Shown here piece after piece: positions 14,651 to 24,021 of a stretch of 64,000 nt of DNA. This DNA is from Candidatus Lutibacillus vidarii (GTDB taxonomy: Bacteria; Actinomycetota; Actinomycetes; Actinomycetales; Dermatophilaceae). The stretch spans positions 310,001 to 374,000 of the forward strand of contig JADKGA010000004.1 in NCBI GenBank assembly GCA_016717165.1, in the 5' to 3' direction. A program made the translations under genes and the position numbers. The notes under the pieces were generated by a model. It was not told the origin of the DNA and made no database searches. It saw only the letters and a list, made by a program, of their open reading frames with translations. How positions within the stretch are numbered: the first letter of the stretch is position 1; each line of letters starts with the position of its first letter.

Positions 14651-15220
14651 CTACAGCGTCACCGAACGGATCTTCAGCACCGCGCCGCGGCGCTCGAGGA
14701 TCCACAGCACTCCGTCGAGCCGGTCCTCCGCGTAGCGCGCCACGACCTTGCCCCCGCGGTCGACGATCGTCACCGCCGCCCGCGTCGACACGCCCGTGAC
14801 GCCGATACCACTTTCGGTGCCGCGCAGCGCCGTGAGCGAGGTCAGCGTCAGCGTTCCACCGACGACGTGCTGGTTACCCTGCCTGAGGTTGTCGATATCG
14901 GCCGCCTCGCGCACGCACGCCTCGCACGACTCGAGGAAGAGCGCCTGCAGCGCGGTGCTGTCGCGGCTCACGAGGGCCTTGTTCCACTCGGTTGCGTACC
15001 GCTCCACCAGGGCGATCGCCTCAGCCTGTAGCGCCGCCTGTGCGTCCGTGGTGGTCGACGACGGCGACGGTATGCCGGTGTCCGCTCTGGGCGTCGAGGT
15101 CGGCCGCGGTTGCTGTGTCGAGGCGGCTGGAGCGCTCTGCGGGGCAGGGGCGGAGCATCCCGTCAGCGCCAGCACGACCGCCGCCGCTCCGGAGGCAAGC
15201 CATCCTGAACGTGCGCCCAC
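14651..15220 (-). CDS. CxxC lipoprotein 6 (DUF6318-like)
   Basis: A 189-aa lipoprotein and the most diverged of the six. The GTG start at 15220 sits in the same GGAGGTATGCCGTGGGC context as its paralogs. The signal segment ends AAAVVLALTGC (lipobox). The shared domain has DAQAALQAEAIALVERYATE, CxxC at SCEACVREAADIDNLRQGNQ, GGTLTLTSLTALRG and VLWILERRGAVLKIRSVTL. Transcribed alone from its own leader. A much longer upstream frame is open but overlaps the AlkD gene and has no coding signature. Confidence 0.75.
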   Translation of the reverse strand: MGARSGWLASGAAAVVLALTGCSAPAPQSAPAASTQQPRPTSTPRADTGIPSPSSTTTDAQAALQAEAIALVERYATEWNKALVSRDSTALQALFLESCEACVREAADIDNLRQGNQHVVGGTLTLTSLTALRGTESGIGVTGVSTRAAVTIVDRGGKVVARYAEDRLDGVLWILERRGAVLKIRSVTL

Positions 15221-15312
15221 GGCATACCTCCGTTCCCCTGAGGTCCTCGCGAGCCAGCGTAGAAGCACCGCCGCATGACGGCGACCGCTCGGCCGGCCGC
15301 CTGTGGACAACC
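15221..15312 (-). promoter_or_regulatory. Duplicated operon leader, copy 3
   Basis: The same leader as before lipoprotein 5, with only a few substitutions over about 90 bp, ending in TGTGGACAA at 15302-15310 (TTGTCCACA, DnaA-box-like). It also forms the divergent spacer to the AlkD gene. Confidence 0.55.
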
Positions 15313-15334
15313 CGCCCGGAGTACCCTCACCACC

Positions 15335-16096
15335 GTGACCAGCCCGACCCTCGGCACCCCGCCCGGGCAGCCGGACGCCGCGCTCGTGGAGCGCATCCGG
15401 CATACCCTCGCCGCGCTCGGCGACCCACAGCGCGCGGCGGGCCAGCAGGCGTACATGAAGTCGACGATGCCCTACCTCGGCGTCACCATGGGCGAGCTGC
15501 GTCGCGCCGTCCGGCCCCTGCTGCGTCGGTGGGCGCCGGACCGCGCGACGTGGGAGGCGACGCTGCGTCACCTCTGGGACGGCGCCAGTCACCGTGAATA
15601 TCGGTATGCCGCACTCGAAATTGCGCACCACCGTCTCGCTGCGGCGCACCGACTGAGCGGCCCGGAGGCTCCAGCGGGGACGCTGGAGCTCGCGCGGTAC
15701 CTCGTCACCACGGGCGCCTGGTGGGACCTGGTTGACCCGGTCGCGACCGGGCTCGTCCGCGAGTCGCTCCTCACCCATCCTGCCGCGACCGCGCGGGTGC
15801 TGCGCGAGTGGGCCGTCGACCCGGACCTGTGGCTGCGCCGGACGGCGATCATTGCGCAGGTGGGGGCGAAGCAGGGGACCGACCCGGTGCTCCTCGCCGA
15901 TGTCATCGAGCCCAACCTCGAGGGTGGAGCGTTCGCGGACCGCGCGGGGCGGCAGGACTTCTTCATCCGCAAGGCGATTGGTTGGGTCCTGCGCGATTAT
16001 GCGTATGTCGAGCCCGGATTCGTGCGCCAGTATGTCGAGACCCGCCGGTCTCGGATGGCCGGGCTGTCGATCCGCGAGGCCCTGAAACACCTCTGA
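15335..16096 (+). CDS. AlkD-family DNA glycosylase (alkylation repair)
   Basis: A 253-aa all-helical HEAT-like repeat protein of the AlkD family, which removes alkylated purines from DNA. Family marks are ARYLVTTGAWWDLVDPVATG (Trp-rich DNA-facing helix), DPDLWLRRTAIIAQ and DFFIRKAIGWVLRDYAYVEP. The GTG at 15335 is preferred over the longer frame because family similarity starts just after it and the upstream part overlaps the lipoprotein 6 leader. It stands alone, divergent from the lipoprotein array. Confidence 0.88.
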   Translation: MTSPTLGTPPGQPDAALVERIRHTLAALGDPQRAAGQQAYMKSTMPYLGVTMGELRRAVRPLLRRWAPDRATWEATLRHLWDGASHREYRYAALEIAHHRLAAAHRLSGPEAPAGTLELARYLVTTGAWWDLVDPVATGLVRESLLTHPAATARVLREWAVDPDLWLRRTAIIAQVGAKQGTDPVLLADVIEPNLEGGAFADRAGRQDFFIRKAIGWVLRDYAYVEPGFVRQYVETRRSRMAGLSIREALKHL

Positions 16097-16346
16097 CGTC
16101 CCCTCCGCCGCTGCTCCATCGCGCCAGGCGGCCCTTGCGACCATGTCTGTCCCCAAGCCAACGCGCACTCCGCGGACGCTTTCCCAGCAGTCCCCGGGCG
16201 CCGGCCCACCCGGGACGCGTCCACCCCCGGAGCGTTCGCGCCCCACCTGACGCCGCCGGACCGGAGCCCTCGCAGCGTGCTCCGAGCTCCCCACCCCGCG
16301 GCACCGCACCCCGAGGCTCGCCACTCAGAGCCCCCTTGGTGAGCAG

Positions 16347-16423
16347 TCAAACGTGCAATAGTGCCTTTTCGCGCCCGAAATGCCCCGGTATGCCGCCTCC
16401 GTTTAGGCCTACTGCACGTTTGA
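16347..16423. repeat. Palindromic repeat family A, copy 1 (77 bp)
   Basis: The ends TCAAACGTGCA and TGCACGTTTGA are inverted. The middle has CGCGCCCG and CCCCGGTATGCCGCC. Five copies of exactly 77 bp occur in the window, all intergenic. Confidence 0.85.
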
Positions 16424-16555
16424 ATGGCGGGCCGACGACGTGGAGGGGAGCACCGTCATCGGCGCGGGACCTCGACGGGAGAGGCCCCAGGCTCGCGAGG
16501 TGTACTGCGGCGCGGGGCCGGACCGCGATCGGCGCGCCGCCTCAGGCGCGCGCAT

Positions 16556-16623
16556 CGAGAGATGGGAAATGGCGGGTATGACGCCCTGAATCGGCCCGGA
16601 TTCCAGCCATTTGCCATCTCTCG
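16556..16623. repeat. Palindromic repeat family C, copy 1 (68 bp)
   Basis: Arms CGAGAGATGGGAAATGGC and GCCATTTGCCATCTCTCG pair with one mismatch; the interior holds GGGTATGACGCCC and a GAATC/GATTC stem. It is identical to the copy at 16768. Confidence 0.85.
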
Positions 16624-16767
16624 GTGGGCTGGGTGTCGAGCGGGCTGGTGTGGTTGGCGGCAGGGCGTCAACGCACCCAGGCCCGCACACAAACGCGAGC
16701 GCTCGGGCCCCTGCCCGATTTCCGCCCGCGCGCTCGGACCCCTGCCCGGCTCCGGCCCCACCCTCAT

Positions 16768-16835
16768 CGAGAGATGGGAAATGGCGGGTATGACGCCCTG
16801 AATCGGCCCGGATTCCAGCCATTTGCCATCTCTCG
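16768..16835. repeat. Palindromic repeat family C, copy 2 (68 bp)
   Basis: Identical to the copy at 16556-16623 and in the same orientation, 212 bp downstream. The flanking sequence is not duplicated at comparable identity, which fits element mobility rather than segmental duplication. Confidence 0.85.
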
Positions 16836-16892
16836 GCGACCTAGGCCTCGAGCGGGCGGGGCCCTGGACGATGTCGCGAGGCGCCACAGGCG

Positions 16893-17702
16893 CTACGCGG
16901 TCGGGGACTCAGAACCGGCACCCTGCGACACCGTCGACCCCGGTGCGGGCGACACCGTCGACGCCCCACCCGGCGCACCGACACTCGGCGTCACCTTCGG
17001 CGCACCCACGCCCAGCCAGCCGCCCGCACCTGTCGCATCCCGCCACGGCACAACGGCGAACTGGCCGTCGGCGCAGGTCACCGTCATACCGTCGCCGGAC
17101 ACGGGCCAGGTCAGGTCGGCGACATACCCCCACACCGGCCCGTCGTACGTCCCGCCCGGCACCCGCGGCGAGTTGTCGAGGAAGAGCAGCACGAAGTGTC
17201 GCCCCGCCGCGAGGTCCGACGCCGGCGTCACCCCGTCCCAGACGGCAGCGCTCGCGCCGGTCGGGCGCGCCGCCGCGGGCCCACCGAGCACGTCGACCAC
17301 GCCCGCGTCCCAGCCGGAACCACGGGTCAGACCGTGCGTGATCGTCCGCTTCGCCGCCGGGATGTCGACCACGGCCCCGACGAGCTGGTCGTCGACATAC
17401 CGGGCGTTGGCGCGGCCCAGCAGGTCACGGACGCACTCCGGCGCCGCCGCCACCGGCGTCAGCTGCCCGGCCACGACGGGCCCCGGCCCACGGTTGAGCC
17501 CGACCAGCCCCGGCAGCCAGCCGCCGACCGCGCCCGCACCACCAAGCGCGACCAGGCTCGCCGCGACGCCGCCGAGGGTCGCATTGCGGGTCCGTCGGCC
17601 GCGCGCCGTGCGCTCGGCCCGTTCGTAGAAGTGCTCCCCCGGTGGGTATGCCGTCCCGCCGTCCTCGGCGCCGGCCGCCAGGAGCGTGTGCAGGTCTGTC
17701 AT
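16893..17702 (-). CDS. Membrane anti-sigma-like protein
   Basis: A 269-aa protein with a short cytosolic N-terminus (MTDLHTLLAAGAEDGG, then ERAERTARGRRTRNATLGG), one membrane helix near residues 45-65, and a large extracytoplasmic domain with a Thr/Ser/Pro-rich tail. The ATG at 17702 overlaps the sigma factor stop (ATGA). It resembles the membrane partners of actinobacterial SigE-family factors and shares the MTDL-TL start with the protein at 31175, so the two loci look paralogous. Anti-sigma activity is inferred from context. Confidence 0.65.
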   Translation of the reverse strand: MTDLHTLLAAGAEDGGTAYPPGEHFYERAERTARGRRTRNATLGGVAASLVALGGAGAVGGWLPGLVGLNRGPGPVVAGQLTPVAAAPECVRDLLGRANARYVDDQLVGAVVDIPAAKRTITHGLTRGSGWDAGVVDVLGGPAAARPTGASAAVWDGVTPASDLAAGRHFVLLFLDNSPRVPGGTYDGPVWGYVADLTWPVSGDGMTVTCADGQFAVVPWRDATGAGGWLGVGAPKVTPSVGAPGGASTVSPAPGSTVSQGAGSESPTA

Positions 17703-18277
17703 CGCCGGCCTCCTTCCCAAGCCTGAGCCTGTCTCGACCGCTCGCCTCGTGGTTCGGGGTCCGAGATCGCCGGCTCCTCGTCGGTCAGCAGGCCGCTCGA
17801 GCGCAGCGCCGCCATACCTCGGGAGATCCGTGACTTGACCGTCCCGGCGGCGACGCCGAGCTCGGTCGCGATCTGGGCTTCGCTGAGGTCGGCGTAGAAC
17901 CGCAGGACGATCGCGGCCCGCTGGTCCGCCGGCAGCCGGCGCAGGGCCGCCCGCACGGCCACCCCGGTCGTCGCCACGTCGCCGGCAGCAACGGCCTCCG
18001 AGGCTCCGAAGGCGCCCATCGTCTCCGGCTCGGTCGGTACCTCACCGGACCAGCGCCGCCGCCGGTCCTTGATGAGGAGCCGGACCATTGTCGTACGTAC
18101 ATACGCCTCAGCCGCTCCGACATCGCGCACCCTCGACCAGCTGAGGTACGACCGGAGCAACGCCTCCTGGAGCAGGTCCTCGCCCGACGCGCGCGAGCCG
18201 GCGAGCAGCGTCGCGGTCCGGACCATCGCGGGGTACCGGGCGTCGACGAACGACCGGAACTGCTCGCTCCGATCCAC
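17699..18277 (-). CDS. SigE-family RNA polymerase sigma factor
   Basis: A 192-aa ECF/SigE-type sigma factor. Region 2 is MVRTATLLAGSRASGEDLLQ through AEAYVRTTMVRLLIKDRRRR; region 4 is LPADQRAAIVLRFYADLSEA, then IATELGVAAGTVKSRISRGM. The GTG at 18277 is preceded by GGAGG at 5 bp spacing and gives the usual N-terminus (DRSEQFRSFVDARYPAM). It is coupled to the downstream membrane protein, the likely regulator of its activity. Confidence 0.85.
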   Translation of the reverse strand: MDRSEQFRSFVDARYPAMVRTATLLAGSRASGEDLLQEALLRSYLSWSRVRDVGAAEAYVRTTMVRLLIKDRRRRWSGEVPTEPETMGAFGASEAVAAGDVATTGVAVRAALRRLPADQRAAIVLRFYADLSEAQIATELGVAAGTVKSRISRGMAALRSSGLLTDEEPAISDPEPRGERSRQAQAWEGGRR

Positions 18278-18463
18278 GCCGTCCTCCGGTGCTGGCCTCG
18301 TCCTGGGACCCCTCACCTAGGAAGAGCACCTTCGAGCACGGATCGGTTCCCCCTCGGGGCCGATTCGGGTCAGATCGTTATCCGCCGCGGGCGAAGCCCC
18401 GCCGCAGCCGCGGCCGCCCTCCCGTGTCGGTTTCCCGACCTCGAGAACCTCCGAGGGCGACAC

Positions 18464-18540
18464 TCAAACGTGCAGTAGTCCCTTTTCGCGCCCGAATTGC
18501 CCCGGTATGTCGCCCCGACGCTCGACTACTGCACGTTTGA
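18464..18540. repeat. Palindromic repeat family A, copy 2 (77 bp)
   Basis: TCAAACGTGCAGTAG and CTACTGCACGTTTGA are perfect 15-bp inverted ends around CGCGCCCG and CCCCGGTATGTCGCC. It lies between the sigma factor and MATE genes. Confidence 0.88.
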
Positions 18541-18691
18541 CTGCCCGGGGAGGCGACGAAGAGGGGGGACGAGGCCAATGCGCGAGGTGTGCGGCGGGAG
18601 GGGAATCGACACCTGGGCACACCAGAGCGGGACGCGTCCGCCATCTGGGGACGACCCACCCGAACCACCGGCCCGCAGTAGCCTCGCCAAG

Positions 18692-20038
18692 GTGGACAGC
18701 GCCGCGGACCGGACAACGCGCCGCGAGATCCTGCGCCTCGCCGTCCCGGCCTTCCTCGCCCTCGTCGTCGAGCCGCTCTTCCTCCTCGCCGACTCCGCGA
18801 TCGTCGGCCACCTCGGCACCACCTCGCTCGCCGCTCTCGGGGTCGCCTCGACCGCACTGCTCACCGCCTCGGGCCTGTTCATCTTCCTCGCGTACGCCAC
18901 GACCTCCGCCGTCGCCCGCCACGTCGGCGCCCGCGCACCAGGGCGGGCCGTCTCGGTCGGCATGGACGGGCTGTACCTCGCCCTCGCCCTCGGTGCCCTC
19001 ACCGGCGCAGCCCTGTATGCCGCCGCCCGCCCCATCAGCGCCGCCATCGGAGCCTCAGCGGCCACGATCGACCAAGCCGTCACATATCTGCAGGTCAGCG
19101 CCCTAGGTGTGCCCTCGATGCTCGTCATCCTCGCGGTCACCGGAGTCCTGCGGGGCCTGCAGGACACCACCACCCCGCTGCGCATCGCCGCCATCGGCTT
19201 CCCGGCCAATGTCGCGCTGAACTACCTCTTCGTCTACCCGCTCGGCTGGGGCATCGCCGGCTCCGCATGGGGCACCGTGATCGCCCAGACCGGGATGGCG
19301 GTCGGCCTCACCGCCGCGCTGCTCACCCTCGCGAGGCGGTATGACGCCCGCCTGGCGCCGCACCCCGCGGGCGTCCTGCGTTCGGCGCTGGACGGCATAC
19401 CGCTGCTCGTGCGAACCCTCGCCCTGCGCGCGGTGCTGCTCCTCACCGTGTGGGTGGCCGCTGCCTTCGGCGACGAGGCACTCGCCGCGCACCAGGTGGC
19501 GTTCACGATCTGGGGCTTCCTCACCTTCGCCCTGGACTCGCTCGCCATCGCCGCGCAGGCCCTGACCGGGCGCTCGCTCGGCGCCGGCGACCGCGAGGGC
19601 ACCCGCGCGACGACCCAGCTGATGACCCGCTGGGGTCTTGGAGCGGGGGTCGTCCTCGGCGCGGGGGTGCTTGCCGTCCACCGCGTGCTCCCGGCGCTGT
19701 TCACCCCGGACCCGCTGGTCCGCCAGGCCCTGGCGAGCGCGCTGGTCGTCGTCGCCGTCGGGCAGGTGGTCAGCGGGGTGGTCTTCGTCCTCGACGGGGT
19801 GCTCATCGGGGCTGGAGACGGCCGGTACCTCGCCGTCGGCATGGTCGTGGCGCTGGCGGCATACCTCCCGCTCGTCCTGTGGCTGCACGCGGCCGGACCG
19901 GCGCTGGTGGTCGACCACGGCGCGGCATACGGGCTGGTCGTGCTGTGGCTCGCCTTCCACTGGTTCATGGTGGTCCGCGGTATGACGCTGTGGTGGCGCG
20001 CCCGAGGGGACCACTGGATGGTGACCGGTACCCGCTGA
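18692..20038 (+). CDS. MATE family efflux transporter (DinF-like)
   Basis: A 448-aa membrane protein with about twelve hydrophobic segments in two similar halves. It opens REILRLAVPAFLALVVEPLF and LLADSAIVGHLGTTSLAALG, the MATE/DinF signature, and later has GVLRGLQDTTTPLRIAAIGF and LDSLAIAAQALTGRSLGAGD. The likely role is a cation-coupled drug or toxic-compound exporter. The GTG at 18692 gives the family N-terminus; a longer upstream frame crosses the repeat at 18464. Convergent with the DUF445 gene. Confidence 0.9.
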   Translation: MDSAADRTTRREILRLAVPAFLALVVEPLFLLADSAIVGHLGTTSLAALGVASTALLTASGLFIFLAYATTSAVARHVGARAPGRAVSVGMDGLYLALALGALTGAALYAAARPISAAIGASAATIDQAVTYLQVSALGVPSMLVILAVTGVLRGLQDTTTPLRIAAIGFPANVALNYLFVYPLGWGIAGSAWGTVIAQTGMAVGLTAALLTLARRYDARLAPHPAGVLRSALDGIPLLVRTLALRAVLLLTVWVAAAFGDEALAAHQVAFTIWGFLTFALDSLAIAAQALTGRSLGAGDREGTRATTQLMTRWGLGAGVVLGAGVLAVHRVLPALFTPDPLVRQALASALVVVAVGQVVSGVVFVLDGVLIGAGDGRYLAVGMVVALAAYLPLVLWLHAAGPALVVDHGAAYGLVVLWLAFHWFMVVRGMTLWWRARGDHWMVTGTR

Positions 20039-20063
20039 GGTCGCCCGGCCCGCGGACGACGGC

Positions 20064-21320
20064 TCAGCGCACCAGGTGACCCACCGCGTGGATGACCAGC
20101 CCGGCGAGGGCTCCGACGACCGTGCCATTGATCCGGATGAACTGCAGGTCCCGTCCGACGTGCAGCTCGATGCGTTCCGAGGCCGCGCGGCCGTCCCACT
20201 GGTCGATGGTGTGCGAGATGACGGTCGCGAGCTCGTCGCCATAGGTCGTCACCATGAAGGCGAGCGCGTCCCCGAGGTCCGACTCGAGCCGGGCCCGCAG
20301 CGCCGGGTCCGCGACGAGATGCTCCCCGGCCTCGGCGAGCCAGCCGTCCATCCTTAGGTAGAGCCCGGAGTCCTCGTCGTCCATCGCCGAGAGCAGCGAC
20401 GCGCGCACCGAGCGCCAGAGCGAGAGCGCCGTGTCGCCGACCTGCGGGTGGCTGAGCAGCCGGGCCTTGAGCGACTCGGCTCGGGCCTGCACCTCGGGGT
20501 CGTGCTGCAGGTCCGCGGCGAGCCGGAGCAGCAAGGCGTCGAGGGCCTGCCGGGTCGGGTGGTGCGGGTCGTCACGGATATCGGCCAGCCAGCGCAGCGC
20601 CTGGTCGTACGTCCAGGTGACGACCTTCTCGTCGACCCAGGCCGGAGTCCACCACGGCACCCGCTCGTTGACGATGACGGCGAAGGCCTGCGGGTTCTCG
20701 ACCAGCCAGTCGCGGATCTCCCCCACCGCGAGGTCGACCAGCCCCTGGTGCGCATGGTCGGCGACGACGGCGTCGAGCAGGTCGCCGGCCATCGGGCTGA
20801 CCGGCTCGCGGACCAGCCGCGGCAGCAGGACGTCCTCGACGAAGGCGCGGACCTCGTCCTCGCGGATCCGGTGCAGCGCGGTGCGGCCGACCCTGACGAT
20901 CTCGGTCATCGCGCGGCGCCGATGGGCCGGGTCTGCGAGCCAGTGGCCGAACCGCAGCGGCACCTGCGCGGCGAGGAAGCGCTCGCGGACGACCTCCTCG
21001 GTGAGGAAGTGCTGCGCGACGAAGTCCTGCAGGCTCCGACCGAGCTCGGCCTTGCGCTTGGGGACCAGCGCGGTGTGCGGGATCGGGATGCCCAACGGGT
21101 GCCGGAAGAGCGCCGTCACCGCGAACCAGTCGGCCAGCGCGCCCACCATCGCGGCACCCGCGGCGGCGTTGACATAGCCCCACGCCCCGTACGCCTCCGC
21201 CCTCAAGGTGACCAGGTACACGGCCGCGGCTAGGACGAGCAGGCTCAGCGCGACGAGCCGCATCCGCTGGAGGCCGGCGCGGCGAGCGGCATCCGCCGGC
21301 GTCGGCTCGAGGAAGCTCAC
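20064..21320 (-). CDS. DUF445 family membrane protein
   Basis: A 418-aa protein with an N-terminal membrane helix (LVALSLLVLAAAVYLVTL) then GYVNAAAGAAMVGALADWFA and HPLGIPIPHTALVPKRKAEL, the DUF445 (YjiN-like) signature, a long helical middle and a C-terminal helix (NGTVVGALAGLVIHAVGHLV). Function unknown; a membrane-tethered coiled structure is expected. A GTG start is used. Confidence 0.88.
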   Translation of the reverse strand: MSFLEPTPADAARRAGLQRMRLVALSLLVLAAAVYLVTLRAEAYGAWGYVNAAAGAAMVGALADWFAVTALFRHPLGIPIPHTALVPKRKAELGRSLQDFVAQHFLTEEVVRERFLAAQVPLRFGHWLADPAHRRRAMTEIVRVGRTALHRIREDEVRAFVEDVLLPRLVREPVSPMAGDLLDAVVADHAHQGLVDLAVGEIRDWLVENPQAFAVIVNERVPWWTPAWVDEKVVTWTYDQALRWLADIRDDPHHPTRQALDALLLRLAADLQHDPEVQARAESLKARLLSHPQVGDTALSLWRSVRASLLSAMDDEDSGLYLRMDGWLAEAGEHLVADPALRARLESDLGDALAFMVTTYGDELATVISHTIDQWDGRAASERIELHVGRDLQFIRINGTVVGALAGLVIHAVGHLVR

Positions 21321-21417
21321 CGCCCTATTCTCCGCCCCCGCCGGGCTCGGTTACGCCACGCCCCCGTCGCGTCGGCGCCGGTCGGGTTCGGGTCGGCGCC
21401 CGTCGCGTCGCTCGGTC

Positions 21418-21486
21418 ACCAAAGGTGGGAAAAGCACGGTATGACGACCCGCGGGGGCGCCATACCGTGCTTTTCCCACCTTTGGT
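21418..21486. repeat. Palindromic repeat family B, copy 1 (69 bp)
   Basis: Left arm 21418-21443 (ACCAAAGGTGGGAAAAGCAC followed by GGTATG) pairs perfectly over 26 bp with 21461-21486. The loop is ACGACCCGCGGGGGCGC. It lies between the diverging starts of neighbouring genes and could form a very stable hairpin or cruciform. Confidence 0.88.
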
Positions 21487-21546
21487 TCGGACGAACCAGG
21501 TATGCCGCCCGGTGGCGAGCACCCGAAGGCTCCGAGCGAGCGCCCG

Positions 21547-22674
<1,128 letters not shown>

Positions 22675-22735
22675 ACCTGGACGTTCTCCTGAGCTCTGGC
22701 GCACAGCGGAGGTAGAGCATGAGTATTGACCATAA

Positions 22736-22756
22736 TAAGTTAGGGTGCTTAACTAA
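22736..22756. promoter_or_regulatory. ROK repressor operator and leaderless promoter
   Basis: TAAGTTA (22736-22742) and TAACTAA (22750-22756) form a 7-7-7 near-perfect palindrome, typical of ROK (NagC/XylR) operators. It overlaps a good rightward promoter, TTGACC at 22728 with 17 bp to TTAACT at 22749. The repressor ATG at 22762 falls at the expected transcript start, so its mRNA is probably leaderless. Confidence 0.7.
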
Positions 22757-22761
22757 CAAAC

Positions 22762-23904
22762 ATGGATGACGGACGGACGCTCGCCACCACGCGAGCCGGG
22801 ACCCCGGTGCGCGGCCCCCAAGGGCGCCAGCACAACCTCGCCCTCGTGCTGCGGCTGCTCCACGCCGGCGGTCCCACGACCCGCGCGAAGCTCGCCCGTG
22901 GCACCGGTCTGACCCGGCCGACGGTGTCCGATCTCATCGCCGAGCTCATCGACCTCGGCTATGTCGTCGAGCTGGGGCTCGAGCAGCTCTCCCGCCCCGG
23001 CAAGCCGGCCACCCTGGTCGACCTCAACCGGCGCGGCCGCACGGTGCTGGCCCTCGACCTCACCGCCCACGAGGTCGTCCGCGCCGCGGTCCTCGACCTC
23101 GACGGCACCGTCGTCGCCAGGGCCGAGCACCACATCGACCGGGACGAGCAGTCCGTCGATGTCGCCGTGGTCCTCGAGCTGGCCCGCGAGGCGCTGGCCA
23201 AGGCCCCGGCGCCGGTTATCGGCATCGGGGTGGGCAGCCCTGGCCTGGTCACCGACGACGGGGTGGTCACGACGGCGACGAACCTCGGCTGGTCCGGAGT
23301 GCCGCTCGGCGACCTGCTCGCCCAGGAGACCGGTCTGCCGGTGCGCGTCGTCAACGACGCCGACGCCGCCGTCCACGCCGAGCACGTCCTCGGCGAGGGT
23401 GCCGATGACCTCATGCTCGTCCGGATCGGCCGTGGCGTCGGCGCCGGCCTCATCGTCAACGGCCAGCTGCTTCGGGGCGCCCACGGCGCAGCGGGTGAGA
23501 TCGGCCACGTCACCGTCGGCACCGACGGCGGGCGGACCTGCCGGTGCGGTCGCGACGGCTGCCTGGAGACGTGGGTCTCCGCACCACGGCTGGAGGCGAC
23601 CCTGGCGGGCCTGCACGGCGCTGCCGCCATCGACGCCCTCTCGGTCGCGGGCGAGCGCCTGGGCATTGCCCTGGCTCCGATCGTCGCCGCACTCGACCTC
23701 CAGGAGGTCGTCCTCAACGGTCCGGAGCACCTCGTCTCCGGAGCCCTCATCGACGCGACCGAGCGCACCCTGCGCGACCGCGTCATGACCCGGTCGACCC
23801 GCGACCTGGTCGTGCGGCTCGCCCTCGACGGTGACGACATCGTCCTGCGCGGCGCCGCTGCCCGGATCGTCACCGAGATCTTCGACCTCATCGCGTCGAC
23901 CTGA
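22762..23904 (+). CDS. ROK family transcriptional repressor (NagC/XylR type)
   Basis: A 380-aa protein with an N-terminal winged HTH at about 30-75 (AKLARGTGLTRPTVSDLIAE) and a ROK sugar-binding domain. The domain has IGVGSPGLVTDDGVV, NDADAAVHAEH, HGAAGEIGHVTVG and the zinc motif CRCGRDGCLE. It is the first gene of the NAG/chitobiose operon, divergent from nagA, with a palindrome over its own promoter. Likely a repressor released by GlcNAc or its phosphate; the exact effector is inferred. Confidence 0.9.
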   Translation: MDDGRTLATTRAGTPVRGPQGRQHNLALVLRLLHAGGPTTRAKLARGTGLTRPTVSDLIAELIDLGYVVELGLEQLSRPGKPATLVDLNRRGRTVLALDLTAHEVVRAAVLDLDGTVVARAEHHIDRDEQSVDVAVVLELAREALAKAPAPVIGIGVGSPGLVTDDGVVTTATNLGWSGVPLGDLLAQETGLPVRVVNDADAAVHAEHVLGEGADDLMLVRIGRGVGAGLIVNGQLLRGAHGAAGEIGHVTVGTDGGRTCRCGRDGCLETWVSAPRLEATLAGLHGAAAIDALSVAGERLGIALAPIVAALDLQEVVLNGPEHLVSGALIDATERTLRDRVMTRSTRDLVVRLALDGDDIVLRGAAARIVTEIFDLIAST

Positions 23905-23917
23905 CCTCAGCACGAGC

Positions 23918-23935
23918 GCAGGTCCACCGACCTGC
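23918..23935 (+). other. Intergenic hairpin before sugar-binding gene
   Basis: GCAGGTC and GACCTGC form a perfect 7-bp stem with a CACC loop in the 117-bp gap between repressor and binding-protein genes. No T-run; it may partly terminate or stabilise the transcript. Confidence 0.35.
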
Positions 23936-24021
23936 ACCAGCACCAAAGACCCGCGGCAGCACCGAGCTGTCGAGCACCACACCCGAGTTTCGCTCCACGA
24001 CACCACCGTGAAAGGACATCC

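Larger units (their letters stand above)
16097..16892. other. 800-bp repeat-rich intergenic region
   Basis: No gene is supported. It contains one 77-bp palindromic element (family A) and two identical 68-bp palindromic elements (family C). Short open frames exist on both strands but cross the repeats and lack any family signature. Confidence 0.6.

Noticed and set aside
14651..16324. A 557-codon frame ending in lipoprotein 6
   Set aside because: Only the last 189 residues have a signal peptide, lipobox and family domain; the rest overlaps AlkD in antisense.
16556..16623. tRNA-like cloverleaf in family C repeat
   Set aside because: No CCA-stem pattern, T-loop or anticodon arm consensus; it is better described as a palindrome with two inner stems.
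23918..23935. DasR-type dre site in the NAG operon
   Set aside because: The stem GCAGGTC/GACCTGC has the wrong core and a 4-nt spacer; no TGGTCTAGACCA-like site was seen.
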